Notes: generated from the letters alone by a model not told the origin. A stretch of 64,000 nt of DNA from Antarcticibacterium sp. 1MA-6-2 (GCF_021535135.1 NZ_CP091036.1:3782001-3846000), one strand, 5' to 3'; positions 27,586 through 37,212 are shown, counted from the first letter of the stretch. Made by a program: numbers and translations.

Positions 27586-28617
27586 CTACTGGTCATTTTC
27601 AGCTTTTTCCTTCCTGCTTTGTAGGAAATAATTCGGGCTAACACCATATTTCTCTTTAAAGACTTTGGAAAAGTAGCTCCTGTTGTTCAAACCTATTAAG
27701 TTCACTATTTCTGAAATATTGTGCTCAGAATTGCTGAGGAGATCTTTAGCTGCATCAAGTTTTACCTGTTGCATATATTTGTTTACTGTTAGGTCAAACA
27801 TATATTTAAAACCTTCCTGAAGTTTATTAATGTTTGTTCCCACTTCTTTGGCAAGAAACTCTACTGAATAATTTTTATCAAGATTATTAGTGATAAGTTC
27901 CTTTGCCTTATTGACCTTTTCAACATCAGACCGTCTTATGATTTGAGGTAACTTATCATCTCTCATATCATCCTCATACTGAAATATTTGAAGCACTAAC
28001 ATTTCCATTAACTTACCCTCCAGAAAAAGTGACCTTAGAAATCCTGTAAATTCTTTATCGTTTATTTGATCAACAATATCGGCCGCTTTTATACTGTAAT
28101 TCCCCTGATAAAAAAATTTCTTTTCGGCAACAGAGTCTTCAAAAAGCTGTTTCATTTCGGGACGTAAACCATGAAAGTGGTGGTTGTTTCGATGACTAAA
28201 GATTGCACGAATGATCTCAATGCTTGTAACGTGAACTGTTTCCCCCGCTTTAAATTTCAGGATATGTCCATTATTTCCACTACTTGAAATTATTACATTT
28301 TGAAAGGTGTTAATCGTATTAACTTCGGGATCCTCTTCAAAAGACTGCTCCACTTTTCCTTCTGAACAAAAAATAAACTTGAGAGGATGAGTGTCATTTA
28401 TAGTAAAAATTATTTCGGTATTTTTTAAGAAGGTACCTTTGTATTCAATAATTCCCATTCCCGAAACGAAGCTGGTTCCTCTTACAAAACCTGTTCCCAG
28501 GAATTCAGGTATTTCAATGGTTAATTCTCCACTGTCCTCGTGTATTTCAACCTGCCATTGCTTTGCAAGGTCTTTTATGATATCGTGAACGGGTAATGCC
28601 TTTACTGAAACTCTCAT
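27586..28617 (-). CDS. AraC-family transcriptional regulator
   Basis: A 343-aa intact regulator. The C-terminal 100 residues have the two AraC helix-turn-helix units: NYSVEFLAKEVGTNINKLQE and ISEIVNLIGLNNRSYFSKVF, ending KEKYGVSPNYF. The long N-terminal region (about 230 aa) has no recognised motif and probably senses a ligand. It converges with the GAF kinase gene (3-nt gap) and lies between nirK and ccoI, so it may regulate denitrification or copper genes; this is context only. Confidence 0.88.
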   Translation of the reverse strand: MRVSVKALPVHDIIKDLAKQWQVEIHEDSGELTIEIPEFLGTGFVRGTSFVSGMGIIEYKGTFLKNTEIIFTINDTHPLKFIFCSEGKVEQSFEEDPEVNTINTFQNVIISSSGNNGHILKFKAGETVHVTSIEIIRAIFSHRNNHHFHGLRPEMKQLFEDSVAEKKFFYQGNYSIKAADIVDQINDKEFTGFLRSLFLEGKLMEMLVLQIFQYEDDMRDDKLPQIIRRSDVEKVNKAKELITNNLDKNYSVEFLAKEVGTNINKLQEGFKYMFDLTVNKYMQQVKLDAAKDLLSNSEHNISEIVNLIGLNNRSYFSKVFKEKYGVSPNYFLQSRKEKAENDQ

Positions 28618-28972
28618 GAATAATTCGCTATTTTAGATCTATAGGTTTTCATACTTTGCAAACTTTGTTCCTGTTCAATTTTTCAAGTTAAACAAAATAG
28701 ATTCTACCTCTTAAAAATTTGAAGATAATGTAGTTATTTATTTTAGCTTCTTACTAAAATTCTGTTATTTATTTAGATGCTAATTGTAGTACCTGCTCAT
28801 AAACTTAAGGGGAATTATTAAGGGGAAATAAATTGGTAATTCTGTGACTTCTGGGTATTACGGCAATTTGAGTTTCGAGTTTAGGCCGGGAATTTTCAGT
28901 CCCCCAAAAGATTAGGAGCTCCCTTAAGAAAAAGATGAACTGGAATTCGTTCCAAAATTAAATTTTTCCGTT
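28618..28972. other. 355-bp non-coding region upstream of the AraC gene
   Basis: No coding potential was seen. It contains two direct copies of TTAAGGGGAA at 28805-28814 and 28818-28827, 13 bp apart, a possible regulator site. It must hold the AraC-gene promoter and the end of the ccoI transcript. No FNR-type palindrome was found here. Confidence 0.5.
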
Positions 28973-31346
28973 TCAGCTTCTTATTTTTCTTCCAATAAAA
29001 TTAGTGCAAAGCGTTGCAAATACAATAATACTTATTGAACTAAGAGGCATTAAAATAGCAGCTATTATAGGAGATAACTGGCCTGTAACTGCAAAGTATA
29101 GACCAATAAAATTGTATAAAAATGATAAGACTATGCTTATTTTTATAACCTTGATTGAAGCCTTTGATGCCGTAATGAAGTGATGTAAATTTTTAAATTG
29201 TGAAGCATCCAGGATTGCATCACAGGCAGGGGAAAAAACGTTCACATTTTCAGAAACTGCAATACCTACATTACTTTGTGCCAGAGCACCCGCATCATTT
29301 AAACCATCTCCTACCATAATTGTAGTAAAGCCTTTTTCCTGCAAAGATTTTATATAATCAAGCTTATCTTCTGGCTTTTGATTAAAATGGAATTCAGTTC
29401 TATCTGGCAACAGACTGCTCAATTTTGCTTTTTCACCCTCATTATCTCCCGAGAGAATGCTAAGGTGATAGTTATCCTCAAAATCTTTGAATAGATTAGC
29501 CAGCCCTTCCCTGTATTCTGTATTAAAAATATACCTTCCCTTATATTCGTTATTGGAGCTAATATGAACAGAAGTTCCCCGGGCAGGAGCCAAAATATTA
29601 CCAACAAATTCAGCCGAACCTACTTTAAGTACATTTTGATTGTGGGAAGCTTCCATTCCCTTTCCTATAGTTTCAGTATAACCATTTAGAGGTACAATAT
29701 CATATTCTGCAAGCATAGAATATAAGGTACGGCTTAAGGGGTGGTTTGACCCCCGCAAAGTATTCTTCAGCAAAGCTTCTTCTTCTACTGTTAATTCTAT
29801 TCCTTCATAATAGATTTTACTTTTCCTGTTAGATGTTATAGTGCTGATTTTGTCAAAAACAACTGCATTTGCCTTTGCAAGTTGCTCTACAACTCCTGCA
29901 TTTTTTAAATAGAATTTTTTGTTCCCAAAGATGCGCAGGATATTTCCAAGGGTAAAAGGAGTAGACATTGCAAGTGCACAGGGGCAGGCGATTATTAGAA
30001 CAGCAGTAAAAACATTAATTGCTACTGCCACGTTAATAAACATCCAAAAACCGCCCGCTGTAAAAGCTATCAACAATAAAATTACGGTGAAGTACTGGCT
30101 AATTTGATCAATAAGCCTGGTGACTTTTAATTCTTTATTTGTGTAGAAGACATCATTGCTCCACAGTTTGGTGAGATAGCTTTGAGATACACTTTTTAAA
30201 ACCTCCATTTCAATAACTCCGTCCATTTGTTTTCCTCCCGCAAAAATCTTCTCTCCGGGATTTTTAGGAACAGCTTCAGCCTCACTTAGTGACAAAGCTG
30301 TAATCTATTCTTCCATTTCCGGTAAGAAGGAGACCGTCTACAGGAATGAGTTCTTCATTGCGAATTACCAGCCTGTCTCCTTTTTTTAGTTCGTTTACAT
30401 GAACACTTTCTTCTTTCCCTTCAGAAGAAATCCTGGTAATTCCAATTGGAAAGTAAGATTTGTAATCTCTTTCAAATGATAAGAAATTGTAAGTCTTTTG
30501 CTGAAAAAGTTTGCCCAGGGTAAGGAAGAAGACCAAACCTAGAAGGCTATCGAAAAAACCTGTGCCCCAGTCAAATATTATTTCCAGCGTACTTCGCACG
30601 AAAAGCACAATTATTCCCAGAGCCAGGGGTACATCAATATTCAGCATTTTTGCCCTCAGTCCCTTATAAGCTGAGACAAAATAGTCCTGAGAAACATAGA
30701 ACACCACGGGCAGCGAAAAGGTAAACATTAGCCAGCGAAAGAGGTTCTTGTATTTGTCCAGCCAGAATTCTGATACTTCAAAATACTCAGGGAATGACAG
30801 GAACATTACATTTCCAAAAGCAAATCCAGCAACGCCTAATTTATAAATAAGACTTCTGTTGATGTGCTTTTTCCCGCCTTCGGTATCATCAAGACTTATA
30901 TAGGGCTCATAACCTATTGCTCCCAGGAATTTTACAAGCTCCTGTAGATTTATTTTTTCTGAATTATAAGTAATGCGTACTGTCTTCTTTGGAAAATCTA
31001 CCTGGGAGGTATTAACTGCAGGTTTTAATTTATTAAGATTTTCCAGTACCCAAATGCAGGAGCTGCAGTGAATGTGGGGAATATATAAACTTATTATTTC
31101 AGTTTTTCCATCTCTGAATTCCAGGAGCCTTTCAACAATGGTGTCATTAGACAAATAATCATATTTGCCTTCACTCAGTTTGGGAGCAGCACCAGGGGAA
31201 GCCTGCATTTCATAGTAGGAAGAGAGATCGTGTGTAGAAAAAATTTCATAAACGGTCTTGCATCCTGAGCAGCAGAAAGATTTATCGTCAAATGAAATTT
31301 CTTCCTCGATTGGATCTCCACAGTGAAAACAATTTTTCCCATTCAT
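28973..31346 (-). CDS. ccoI: CcoI/FixI copper-transporting P1B ATPase (frameshift plus motif lesion)
   Basis: The frame breaks at 30294-30300 (ACTTAGT). Reading ACCGGT gives 790 aa with DYSFVTGEAEAV, the conserved TGE loop. A second lesion is silent for the frame: the phosphorylation motif reads DKISTIT, and reading GCCGGT at 29843-29848 (observed GCTGAT) restores the invariant DKTGTIT. The N-terminus has Cys-rich CFHCGDP and FCCSGCKTVYEIF and an HMA-like HIHCSSCIW; the membrane CPC is in IACPCALAM and the hinge is MVGDGLNDAGAL. It exports or loads copper for cbb3 assembly. It has its own FNR-type promoter. Confidence 0.92.
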
Positions 31347-31367
31347 AAATTAGCACTTTACTACAGG

Positions 31368-31410
31368 CAAAGATTGTTATTGAAGAATAGGTAAAAAATG
31401 ATATTGATCA
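31368..31410 (-). promoter_or_regulatory. FNR/Crp box and promoter of ccoI
   Basis: Palindrome TGATATTGATCA (31399-31410), a 23-nt spacer, then minus-strand AATCTTTG (31368-31375). The start codon is at 31346. Confidence 0.8.
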
Positions 31411-31468
31411 GGAATGAAAAAATGTTTGAGGCAAAAAATTTTAAAAAGATCTATTGTGAAAAAAGATC

Positions 31469-31690
31469 TTATTCTTTTTCAACAGGAAAGTCTTCGTACC
31501 AATCGTCGAATGTTTTATCTGTCTTATAATTATCTGTCAATACTTTATAGACGGTAAAAATAAGAAGAATTTGGCCTCCTACAGCTGTATAAAAGACCAG
31601 GTCAAAAGGCAAATTATAATGCACCATTACCGCCAGAGTAACAAGAACTATGGTCGTTAGGATTACATAAAAAACAGCATTTAATTTCAT
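31469..31690 (-). CDS. Small two-helix membrane protein of unknown function
   Basis: A 73-aa protein with two membrane helices (FYVILTTIVLVTLAVMV and LVFYTAVGGQILLIFTVY) and the acidic tail KTFDDWYEDFPVEKE. I recognise no family. It lies 78 nt downstream of the norB-cluster membrane gene and 122 nt upstream of ccoI, on the same strand. The size and topology are like small subunits of respiratory complexes, and its place between norB and ccoI makes a denitrification link plausible. Confidence 0.6.
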   Translation of the reverse strand: MKLNAVFYVILTTIVLVTLAVMVHYNLPFDLVFYTAVGGQILLIFTVYKVLTDNYKTDKTFDDWYEDFPVEKE

Positions 31691-31768
31691 ACCATTAATA
31701 TATCAACTCCTTTGGGCATTAGGAGTTAAGGTAGCATAAAACCTTATTACCTTCAGAAAAATTTAACT

Positions 31769-32986
31769 TCAGGAATACTTTTTACCACCAATTTTTAAAT
31801 TTCTGAAAAGTAATATACCAACTGAAACCGGAATAAGAGAACTCACCAGTGCCAAAATCAGGAAGTATTCAGTAAAAAACGGGAGAGATAGCCAGAGAGC
31901 GGTTCCTTTATAAAAAATTAATACTTCAGAAAGTATAAACCCTATAATATATATGGTAAAAGTACTTCTTGTCATTCTCAATAGCCGGAGGGAAATAAGG
32001 AAAGCAAAAAGTGTTATACTAATTAAACCAAGAAAAACAAGGTGCAGGTAACCTATAACAAAATCGGTAAAAAGAAAAGAAAGCTGTGCAAAATAAGGAA
32101 TGGCTGAGATGAGCTGTAAAACTATTTTAAAGATGAGTATTATTCCTGCTATGTGCAACAAGTGCAGAGCAAAGGGTGAAAAAAGTGACCTTAATGCAAG
32201 CCTGTGAATTTTTAAAATATTGAAAAATTTCCAGAACGCCCACGCCTGAAATATAGCTCCTGCCGCTGCCAAAAGGTAAAAAACCACTGGCGGATCCACC
32301 CAAAGAACCGAAAGAAAAAAGCTAAGTACAATACCCGTATTTAAGAGAAGAAAAAATTTTTGGAAGCTTTCCCTTTTAATGGCAATCCCGCTTCTTTCCA
32401 TTAGAAAAAATAATATACCGCAGAGTGCGAGAATAAACCAGCCATTATATTGAAAGTGCAAATAAAAATAAATTGATAACTTATACCAAATAGAGGTATT
32501 ACCGAGGGTTGCCATTACTCCTCCAATCGCCCAGGGACCAATACTGGAAATTATTAGGTAAATAAGAGATGCCTTAATGCATTTCCAGGAGTAGGTTCTT
32601 TTGTGGTGAAGGGGAACTTTTTTAAAGAAAAACCAGGCTAGCCAGTAGGAAGCAATTAAAAATAAGGTGGAAAATGTAATAGAAAACAAAGCGTAACCCT
32701 GGAAAGGAAAGGAAAATAGCATCCCGAGTAAAGTAATGTTTGTAAACCAAAACAGTTTGCGATACGTTTTGGTATTTTCAGTCTCTGTAAGATACATTTT
32801 GTAGATTAGGCTTATCAAACCTATATAAACCCAGCCCAGCAGTGCTATATGAGAATGTGTATGAACTATATACCTGAAATTGGCAGGAATAGGAGTGACA
32901 AAAAAAAGCCTGAGAAAAATACCTAAAATTCCTACCAGGAGAAAATACCCGAGGGCAATATTTGTATGCTTTTTTAAATTAATCAT
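31769..32986 (-). CDS. Polytopic membrane protein with haem-copper-oxidase-like segments, norB partner
   Basis: A 405-aa protein with about twelve membrane helices. FRYIVHTHSHIALLGWVYIG resembles the His-rich helix II of haem-copper oxidase subunit I (HxHxxLLGW), and FYLHFQYNGWFILALCGI recalls another oxidase segment. It lacks a recognisable HPEVY or CuB motif, so it is unlikely to be a complete oxidase. It directly follows norB (97 nt) and may help assemble or supply haem/electrons to NorB. The ATG at 32986 (MINLKKHTNIALGYF) is chosen over an upstream start at 33040 that would add 18 unusual residues. Confidence 0.7.
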   Translation of the reverse strand: MINLKKHTNIALGYFLLVGILGIFLRLFFVTPIPANFRYIVHTHSHIALLGWVYIGLISLIYKMYLTETENTKTYRKLFWFTNITLLGMLFSFPFQGYALFSITFSTLFLIASYWLAWFFFKKVPLHHKRTYSWKCIKASLIYLIISSIGPWAIGGVMATLGNTSIWYKLSIYFYLHFQYNGWFILALCGILFFLMERSGIAIKRESFQKFFLLLNTGIVLSFFLSVLWVDPPVVFYLLAAAGAIFQAWAFWKFFNILKIHRLALRSLFSPFALHLLHIAGIILIFKIVLQLISAIPYFAQLSFLFTDFVIGYLHLVFLGLISITLFAFLISLRLLRMTRSTFTIYIIGFILSEVLIFYKGTALWLSLPFFTEYFLILALVSSLIPVSVGILLFRNLKIGGKKYS

Positions 32987-33083
32987 TCCATAAAAATAGT
33001 AAAAGAGGTTGTAAGACCTAAGCAATTCCAGACAAATCATCAGGGATTACCAGTCTTACAACCTTTAACTGCATAAGTATATT

Positions 33084-35336
33084 CTAAAGCTTCTTATCTT
33101 CAGGTAGTTCTTTCTTCTGCTTTAAAGAGAAGACAAACCATACGAAAGCGAATAATCCAACAGCAAAAATGGTATCTCCAACAACACGTAACCATCTCAA
33201 GGTATTCATTAGAGGTTGTTGCATAAATTCAGCACTACGTGCATACCACATGCCTTCATTTACACTGGCAACTGTTTGAAGCAGTCCAATAGGAAGTACA
33301 CTTATAAGGACCATAAGCACCAATCCAATATTTATAGACCAAAAGGAAAAACCAAGAAGTTTATCATTCCATACGTTAATACGGTAGAGGCTCCTAAGGA
33401 CAAATAGCATCAACCCAATTCCCAACATTCCATATACCCCAAAAAGAGCAGTGTGGGCGTGAACAGCAGTTGTGTTAAGTCCCTGCATAAAGTAAAGAGC
33501 TATTGGAGGATTTATAATAAATCCAAAAATACCTGCTCCAAGGAAGTTCCAGAAAGCTACTGCCACCAGGCAATAAATTGGCCACTTGTAGTCTTTGAGC
33601 CATTGGGCAGCTTTGCTCAACTTATAGTTGTGATAAGCTTCAAACCCTATGAGTACCAGTGGTACTACTTCCAGGGCACTAAAGGTTGCACCTATGGCCA
33701 TAATTGCAGTTGGTGTTCCACTAAAATAGAGGTGGTGAAAAGTTCCTAAAATTCCACCCGATAAGAAAATTACAGTAGCCAGAAGTACTCCAAGGGTTGC
33801 CGTTTTTGTTCGCAATAGGCCAAGTCTTACAAAGAGAAAAGCAGAAACAACTGTAGCAAAAACCTCAAAAAATCCTTCGACCCAAAGATGTACCACCCAC
33901 CATCTCCAGTATTCGGCAATTGCGAGATTGGTTTGCCTACCCCACATCAATCCGGCTGCATAGAAAAGAGCAATTGCTGCCGAAGAGATAAGGAACATTA
34001 TCAAGAGGTTCTTTTCTGAAGTTTTACTGCGTATTACAGGAAGGAGCGGCCTTACCATAAGAGCCAGCCAAAGGAATAATCCTACCAGCAGGAAAATTTG
34101 CCAGAAGCGACCCAAATCTACATATTCGTATCCCTGGTGTCCAAACCAGAAGTTCTCTGCCAGTCCAAGTTTTTGCATTACACCCATCCATTGTCCTGCC
34201 ATAGAACCAAGAACAATTATTAGAATACATATGAAAAGGAAATTCACTCCAGTTTTTTGAAACTTGGGATCTTTTCCTGAAACTGCAGGAGCAATGTATA
34301 AACCTGTAGCCAGCCAGGCTGTAGCGATCCATAATATTCCCAGTTGAACGTGCCAGGTCCTTGAAATTGAATAAGGAAGTATTTCGGCTAAATCAAAACC
34401 GTAGAAAGCATCTCCTTCAACCCCATAATGAGCTGTAATTACTCCAAAAGTCACCTGGATGAGGATCAACAAACTTACAACCCAAAGGTATTTCTTTACG
34501 GCAACCATAGAAGGGGTGATGGTTTGTCTCATCAAAGGATCTTCAACAGGCATTTCAAGGTGTTCCTCCTCTTTCATTCTGGCGTGGTAGAATATCATAA
34601 TTCCCACTCCCAGGAGTAAAAGGATGATACTAAAACCTGTCCAAATGAGCAGATCGCCTGTTGCCTTATTCGCAACAAGTTCTTCCGGAGGCCAGTTATG
34701 AGTGTAAGAAACATCACTTCCCGGCCGTTCTGTTACACAAGCCCAGGTAGCCCAAAAGAAGAAGCCACTCATTTGTCTCATCCTCACTTCATCCTTTATG
34801 GAATTAGGAGGAATGGCATAAGCTGCACGTAATTCGGCAAGTTCGGGGTTGTCCATAAACAGGCCTTCATAGTAATCTATGAGGTAATTGACAGCGCGTT
34901 CCCTTATTGGAGAAATTGTTATTATTCCGGTTTCTTCATCATAAGTATTTTCACGAAGCTCTTCCTGCAATCTTCTTTCCAAAGCGGCCTGGTTTTCACC
35001 ACTCAAAGATTCATAGGAGGTGCCATGTTCATTTTGTGACCATTCATTTAAAATAAACAGGGATTCTCTGTGAAGCCAGTCGGCAGTCCAGTCTGGCGCT
35101 ACATATGCACCATGGCCCCATATAGAACCTACTTCCTGGCCTCCCATACTTTGCCATACATTTTGACCATCTTTAATATCCTGGCCTTCAAATACAACAG
35201 TGCCTTGTGTAGTAATAACTCGTTCGGGTAGAGGTGGGGCTTTCTGGTAAATTTCAAATCCGTAATATCCAAGTACTGCAAAGGATATTGAGGTGACAAG
35301 AATAAAAGCTAACCAGAGTTTTCTTTCTTTACTCAT
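33084..35336 (-). CDS. norB: Quinol-dependent nitric oxide reductase (qNor)
   Basis: A 750-aa intact protein. The long N-terminal extension (GTVVFEGQDIKDGQNVWQSM, GSIWGHGAYVAPDWTADWLHR) marks the single-subunit quinol type, where it replaces the NorC cytochrome. The oxidase-like core follows with ISRTWHVQLGILWIATAWLA, WRWWVVHLWVEGFFEVFAT, GTFHHLYFSGTP and VHAHTALFGVYGMLGIG, containing the conserved His ligands of haems b, b3 and FeB. It reduces two NO to N2O at the membrane using quinol. It lies 67 nt after ric and is expected to share its FNR-type promoter. No nosZ is present in the window. Confidence 0.95.
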   Translation of the reverse strand: MSKERKLWLAFILVTSISFAVLGYYGFEIYQKAPPLPERVITTQGTVVFEGQDIKDGQNVWQSMGGQEVGSIWGHGAYVAPDWTADWLHRESLFILNEWSQNEHGTSYESLSGENQAALERRLQEELRENTYDEETGIITISPIRERAVNYLIDYYEGLFMDNPELAELRAAYAIPPNSIKDEVRMRQMSGFFFWATWACVTERPGSDVSYTHNWPPEELVANKATGDLLIWTGFSIILLLLGVGIMIFYHARMKEEEHLEMPVEDPLMRQTITPSMVAVKKYLWVVSLLILIQVTFGVITAHYGVEGDAFYGFDLAEILPYSISRTWHVQLGILWIATAWLATGLYIAPAVSGKDPKFQKTGVNFLFICILIIVLGSMAGQWMGVMQKLGLAENFWFGHQGYEYVDLGRFWQIFLLVGLFLWLALMVRPLLPVIRSKTSEKNLLIMFLISSAAIALFYAAGLMWGRQTNLAIAEYWRWWVVHLWVEGFFEVFATVVSAFLFVRLGLLRTKTATLGVLLATVIFLSGGILGTFHHLYFSGTPTAIMAIGATFSALEVVPLVLIGFEAYHNYKLSKAAQWLKDYKWPIYCLVAVAFWNFLGAGIFGFIINPPIALYFMQGLNTTAVHAHTALFGVYGMLGIGLMLFVLRSLYRINVWNDKLLGFSFWSINIGLVLMVLISVLPIGLLQTVASVNEGMWYARSAEFMQQPLMNTLRWLRVVGDTIFAVGLFAFVWFVFSLKQKKELPEDKKL

Positions 35337-35402
35337 ATTTTAAAGCATTTAAATGGAGGCAAATTTCTGTGCCTCCCGGCTTGTTATTTAAATTAATTTT
35401 AA

Positions 35403-36131
35403 TTAGAATTTGGCCCTTAATTCTTTTTCCATTTTTAATGTTTTAGGAAAAAGTATATTGTTTTCCAGGTGAACGTGTTGATGGAGGTCCTGCTCAAATT
35501 CATCGAGTTTGGCATAAAAAGCACGATAGGTATTACATGCTCCCTGTGGTGGAGTGTAATTATTGCTAAGGGTGGCAATTGTGCGTAAGATATCTCCTGC
35601 CTCTTCATGTTCTGCTTCCATCATTCTTATAGGATTGTCTACGGGACCAAAATGAGTTTCAGGAACCTCTGTACCTTCGGCTTCAGCTTTTACAAGCTTT
35701 TTTATGAAGGGAAATAGGATCAACTCTTCCTTCTTCATATGGGCACTTAACTCTCCTGCTACAGTAATAAGAAGATCCTGTATTTCCTGCAGTTCAGTAT
35801 AGTGATGCCCGTGAACCTTCACAACTCTATCGGCATATTGAAGGAGCAGCGGTATATTTTCAGCTACATAAGTATGATGTACATTAATAATATGATCTGT
35901 AAGAAAATCCAGCTTCCAGCTATTGTAATTTGTGCTACGCTCACCGTTTTTAGCCAGGTTTAGAAGATCTTTTTCAAGGTCGGGAAAACTTACGTTGGCT
36001 TTTAAACAGGCTTTTTCAATAGTAATCCCTCCGCCACAGCAAAAGTCAATTCCATATTTTTTAAATACATGAGCCGCCTTAATGTTTTCTGTTACCAGGT
36101 CAGCTACTGTTTTTATTTGCAGATTATTCAT
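35403..36131 (-). CDS. ric: Iron-sulfur cluster repair di-iron protein (Ric/YtfE/ScdA)
   Basis: A 242-aa intact cytosolic protein. The N-terminal ScdA_N domain carries FKKYGIDFCCGGG; the hemerythrin-like domain follows with DHIINVHHTYVAENIP, HGHHYTEL, LSAHMKKEELILFPF, MMEAEHEEAGDIL and HVHLENNILFP, supplying the His/Glu ligands of a di-iron site. It repairs Fe-S clusters damaged by NO or oxidants. The position ahead of norB and the FNR-type box fit a nitrosative-stress role. Confidence 0.95.
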   Translation of the reverse strand: MNNLQIKTVADLVTENIKAAHVFKKYGIDFCCGGGITIEKACLKANVSFPDLEKDLLNLAKNGERSTNYNSWKLDFLTDHIINVHHTYVAENIPLLLQYADRVVKVHGHHYTELQEIQDLLITVAGELSAHMKKEELILFPFIKKLVKAEAEGTEVPETHFGPVDNPIRMMEAEHEEAGDILRTIATLSNNYTPPQGACNTYRAFYAKLDEFEQDLHQHVHLENNILFPKTLKMEKELRAKF

Positions 36132-36162
36132 AATATTACTTTTTAATAATTATTTCTGCGAA

Positions 36163-36205
36163 CAAATTTCAGCCAAAGCAATCTTTTCAATTATGAGTTG
36201 GGTCA
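36163..36205 (-). promoter_or_regulatory. FNR/Crp box and promoter of ric-norB
   Basis: Palindrome-like TGAGTTGGGTCA (36194-36205), a 23-nt spacer, then minus-strand GAAATTTG (36163-36170). The inner bases of the arms are imperfect. The ric start is at 36131. Confidence 0.72.
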
Positions 36206-36302
36206 TATCAATAAAAGCGAAGGAAATTTTTTAAAAAAGTTGAAGTGAATAGAAAAGAGTACTGCTTAATTACTTAGCAGTTGCAAAATTATTCTTATGA
36301 AA

Positions 36303-37115
36303 TTATCCGTGTAAAACCAGCAACGGCAACTTATTTATGAAAGGTATTTGATTTTGCGAAGTATTCTTTAAAAGCTTTTGGCATAGGTTGAGGTTTTTAG
36401 CCGCCATTACAATCATATCTACATTAGGATTGGCCTGAAAAAACAAATTGGTATCAGTATTTTGGGCTGAATAGTAAGTTTGTACCAATGGTTTGTCACT
36501 TACAAAGGAATTATGAAGAAAAGTCTTATTGGTGATTTGTTCTTCTGAAGGTTCTAATTCTGAATTAAATAGCTCAAGGATCTTTACTGAAGCTTTGGAA
36601 AGATTAGTCAAAATCAATAAAGTGTTTAACATTCTTTCACTGTAGTGAATTTTATAATCAGTCGGAAAAAGAATTTCTTTGTGTGTTTTAAATATTGCGT
36701 TTTCTGAAATGGCCATAACGGGACATTTTACCTTCATCATAACATCTGAAGTATTTTTTCCTATTATTGGTCCTTTCTTATTGGTAGCGCCTTTAGTTCC
36801 CATTAGAATGAGATCTATTTTCTTTTCATCTACCTGTTGCCTTACTGCTTCTATTAAAAAATTAACTTTAAAGGATATATTAAAGGTATGTTCAGCATTT
36901 TTTGTTAGTTGGTGCAATAGGGACAACAGTTCATCAAATTTCTTCTGAACATCCTGTGGAATATTAGAATTACTTATTCCTGCAGCCATTGAAGGTGCAG
37001 TCATTACATGCAGCAAGTGAAAATTACAGGGAACATCTTTAAAAAATTGCAGGGCATATATTGCTGCATTTTTGGAATTCTCTGAAAAATCTGTTGGCAG
37101 GAGAATATTCATCAT
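36303..37115 (-). CDS. Tandem universal stress protein (UspA family)
   Basis: A 270-aa cytosolic protein with two Usp domains: MMNILLPTDFSENSKNAAIY opens the first, LILMGTKGA...GPIIGKNTSDVMMKVKCPVM gives its ATP-loop-like end, and KEILFPTDYKIHYSERML opens a diverged second. Double-domain Usp proteins of this kind are common in anaerobic/denitrification regulons of Bacteroidota. A longer in-frame start at 37157 is rejected because the -7 box lies at 37138-37145, inside it; ATG at 37115 or 37112 is right. Confidence 0.85.
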   Translation of the reverse strand: MMNILLPTDFSENSKNAAIYALQFFKDVPCNFHLLHVMTAPSMAAGISNSNIPQDVQKKFDELLSLLHQLTKNAEHTFNISFKVNFLIEAVRQQVDEKKIDLILMGTKGATNKKGPIIGKNTSDVMMKVKCPVMAISENAIFKTHKEILFPTDYKIHYSERMLNTLLILTNLSKASVKILELFNSELEPSEEQITNKTFLHNSFVSDKPLVQTYYSAQNTDTNLFFQANPNVDMIVMAAKNLNLCQKLLKNTSQNQIPFINKLPLLVLHG

Positions 37116-37137
37116 CTTTTTCCTCTCATTTATCCAA

Positions 37138-37180
37138 CAAAAATATGTTGGAAGCATAGGGTAAAAAATGATAAAAATCA
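37138..37180 (-). promoter_or_regulatory. FNR/Crp box and promoter of the Usp gene
   Basis: Palindrome-like TGATAAAAATCA (37169-37180), a 23-nt spacer, then minus-strand TATTTTTG (37138-37145). This geometry fixes the Usp start downstream of 37138. Confidence 0.78.
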
Positions 37181-37212
37181 GTTATTGAAAAAAATAAATG
37201 CCTGTACTAATT

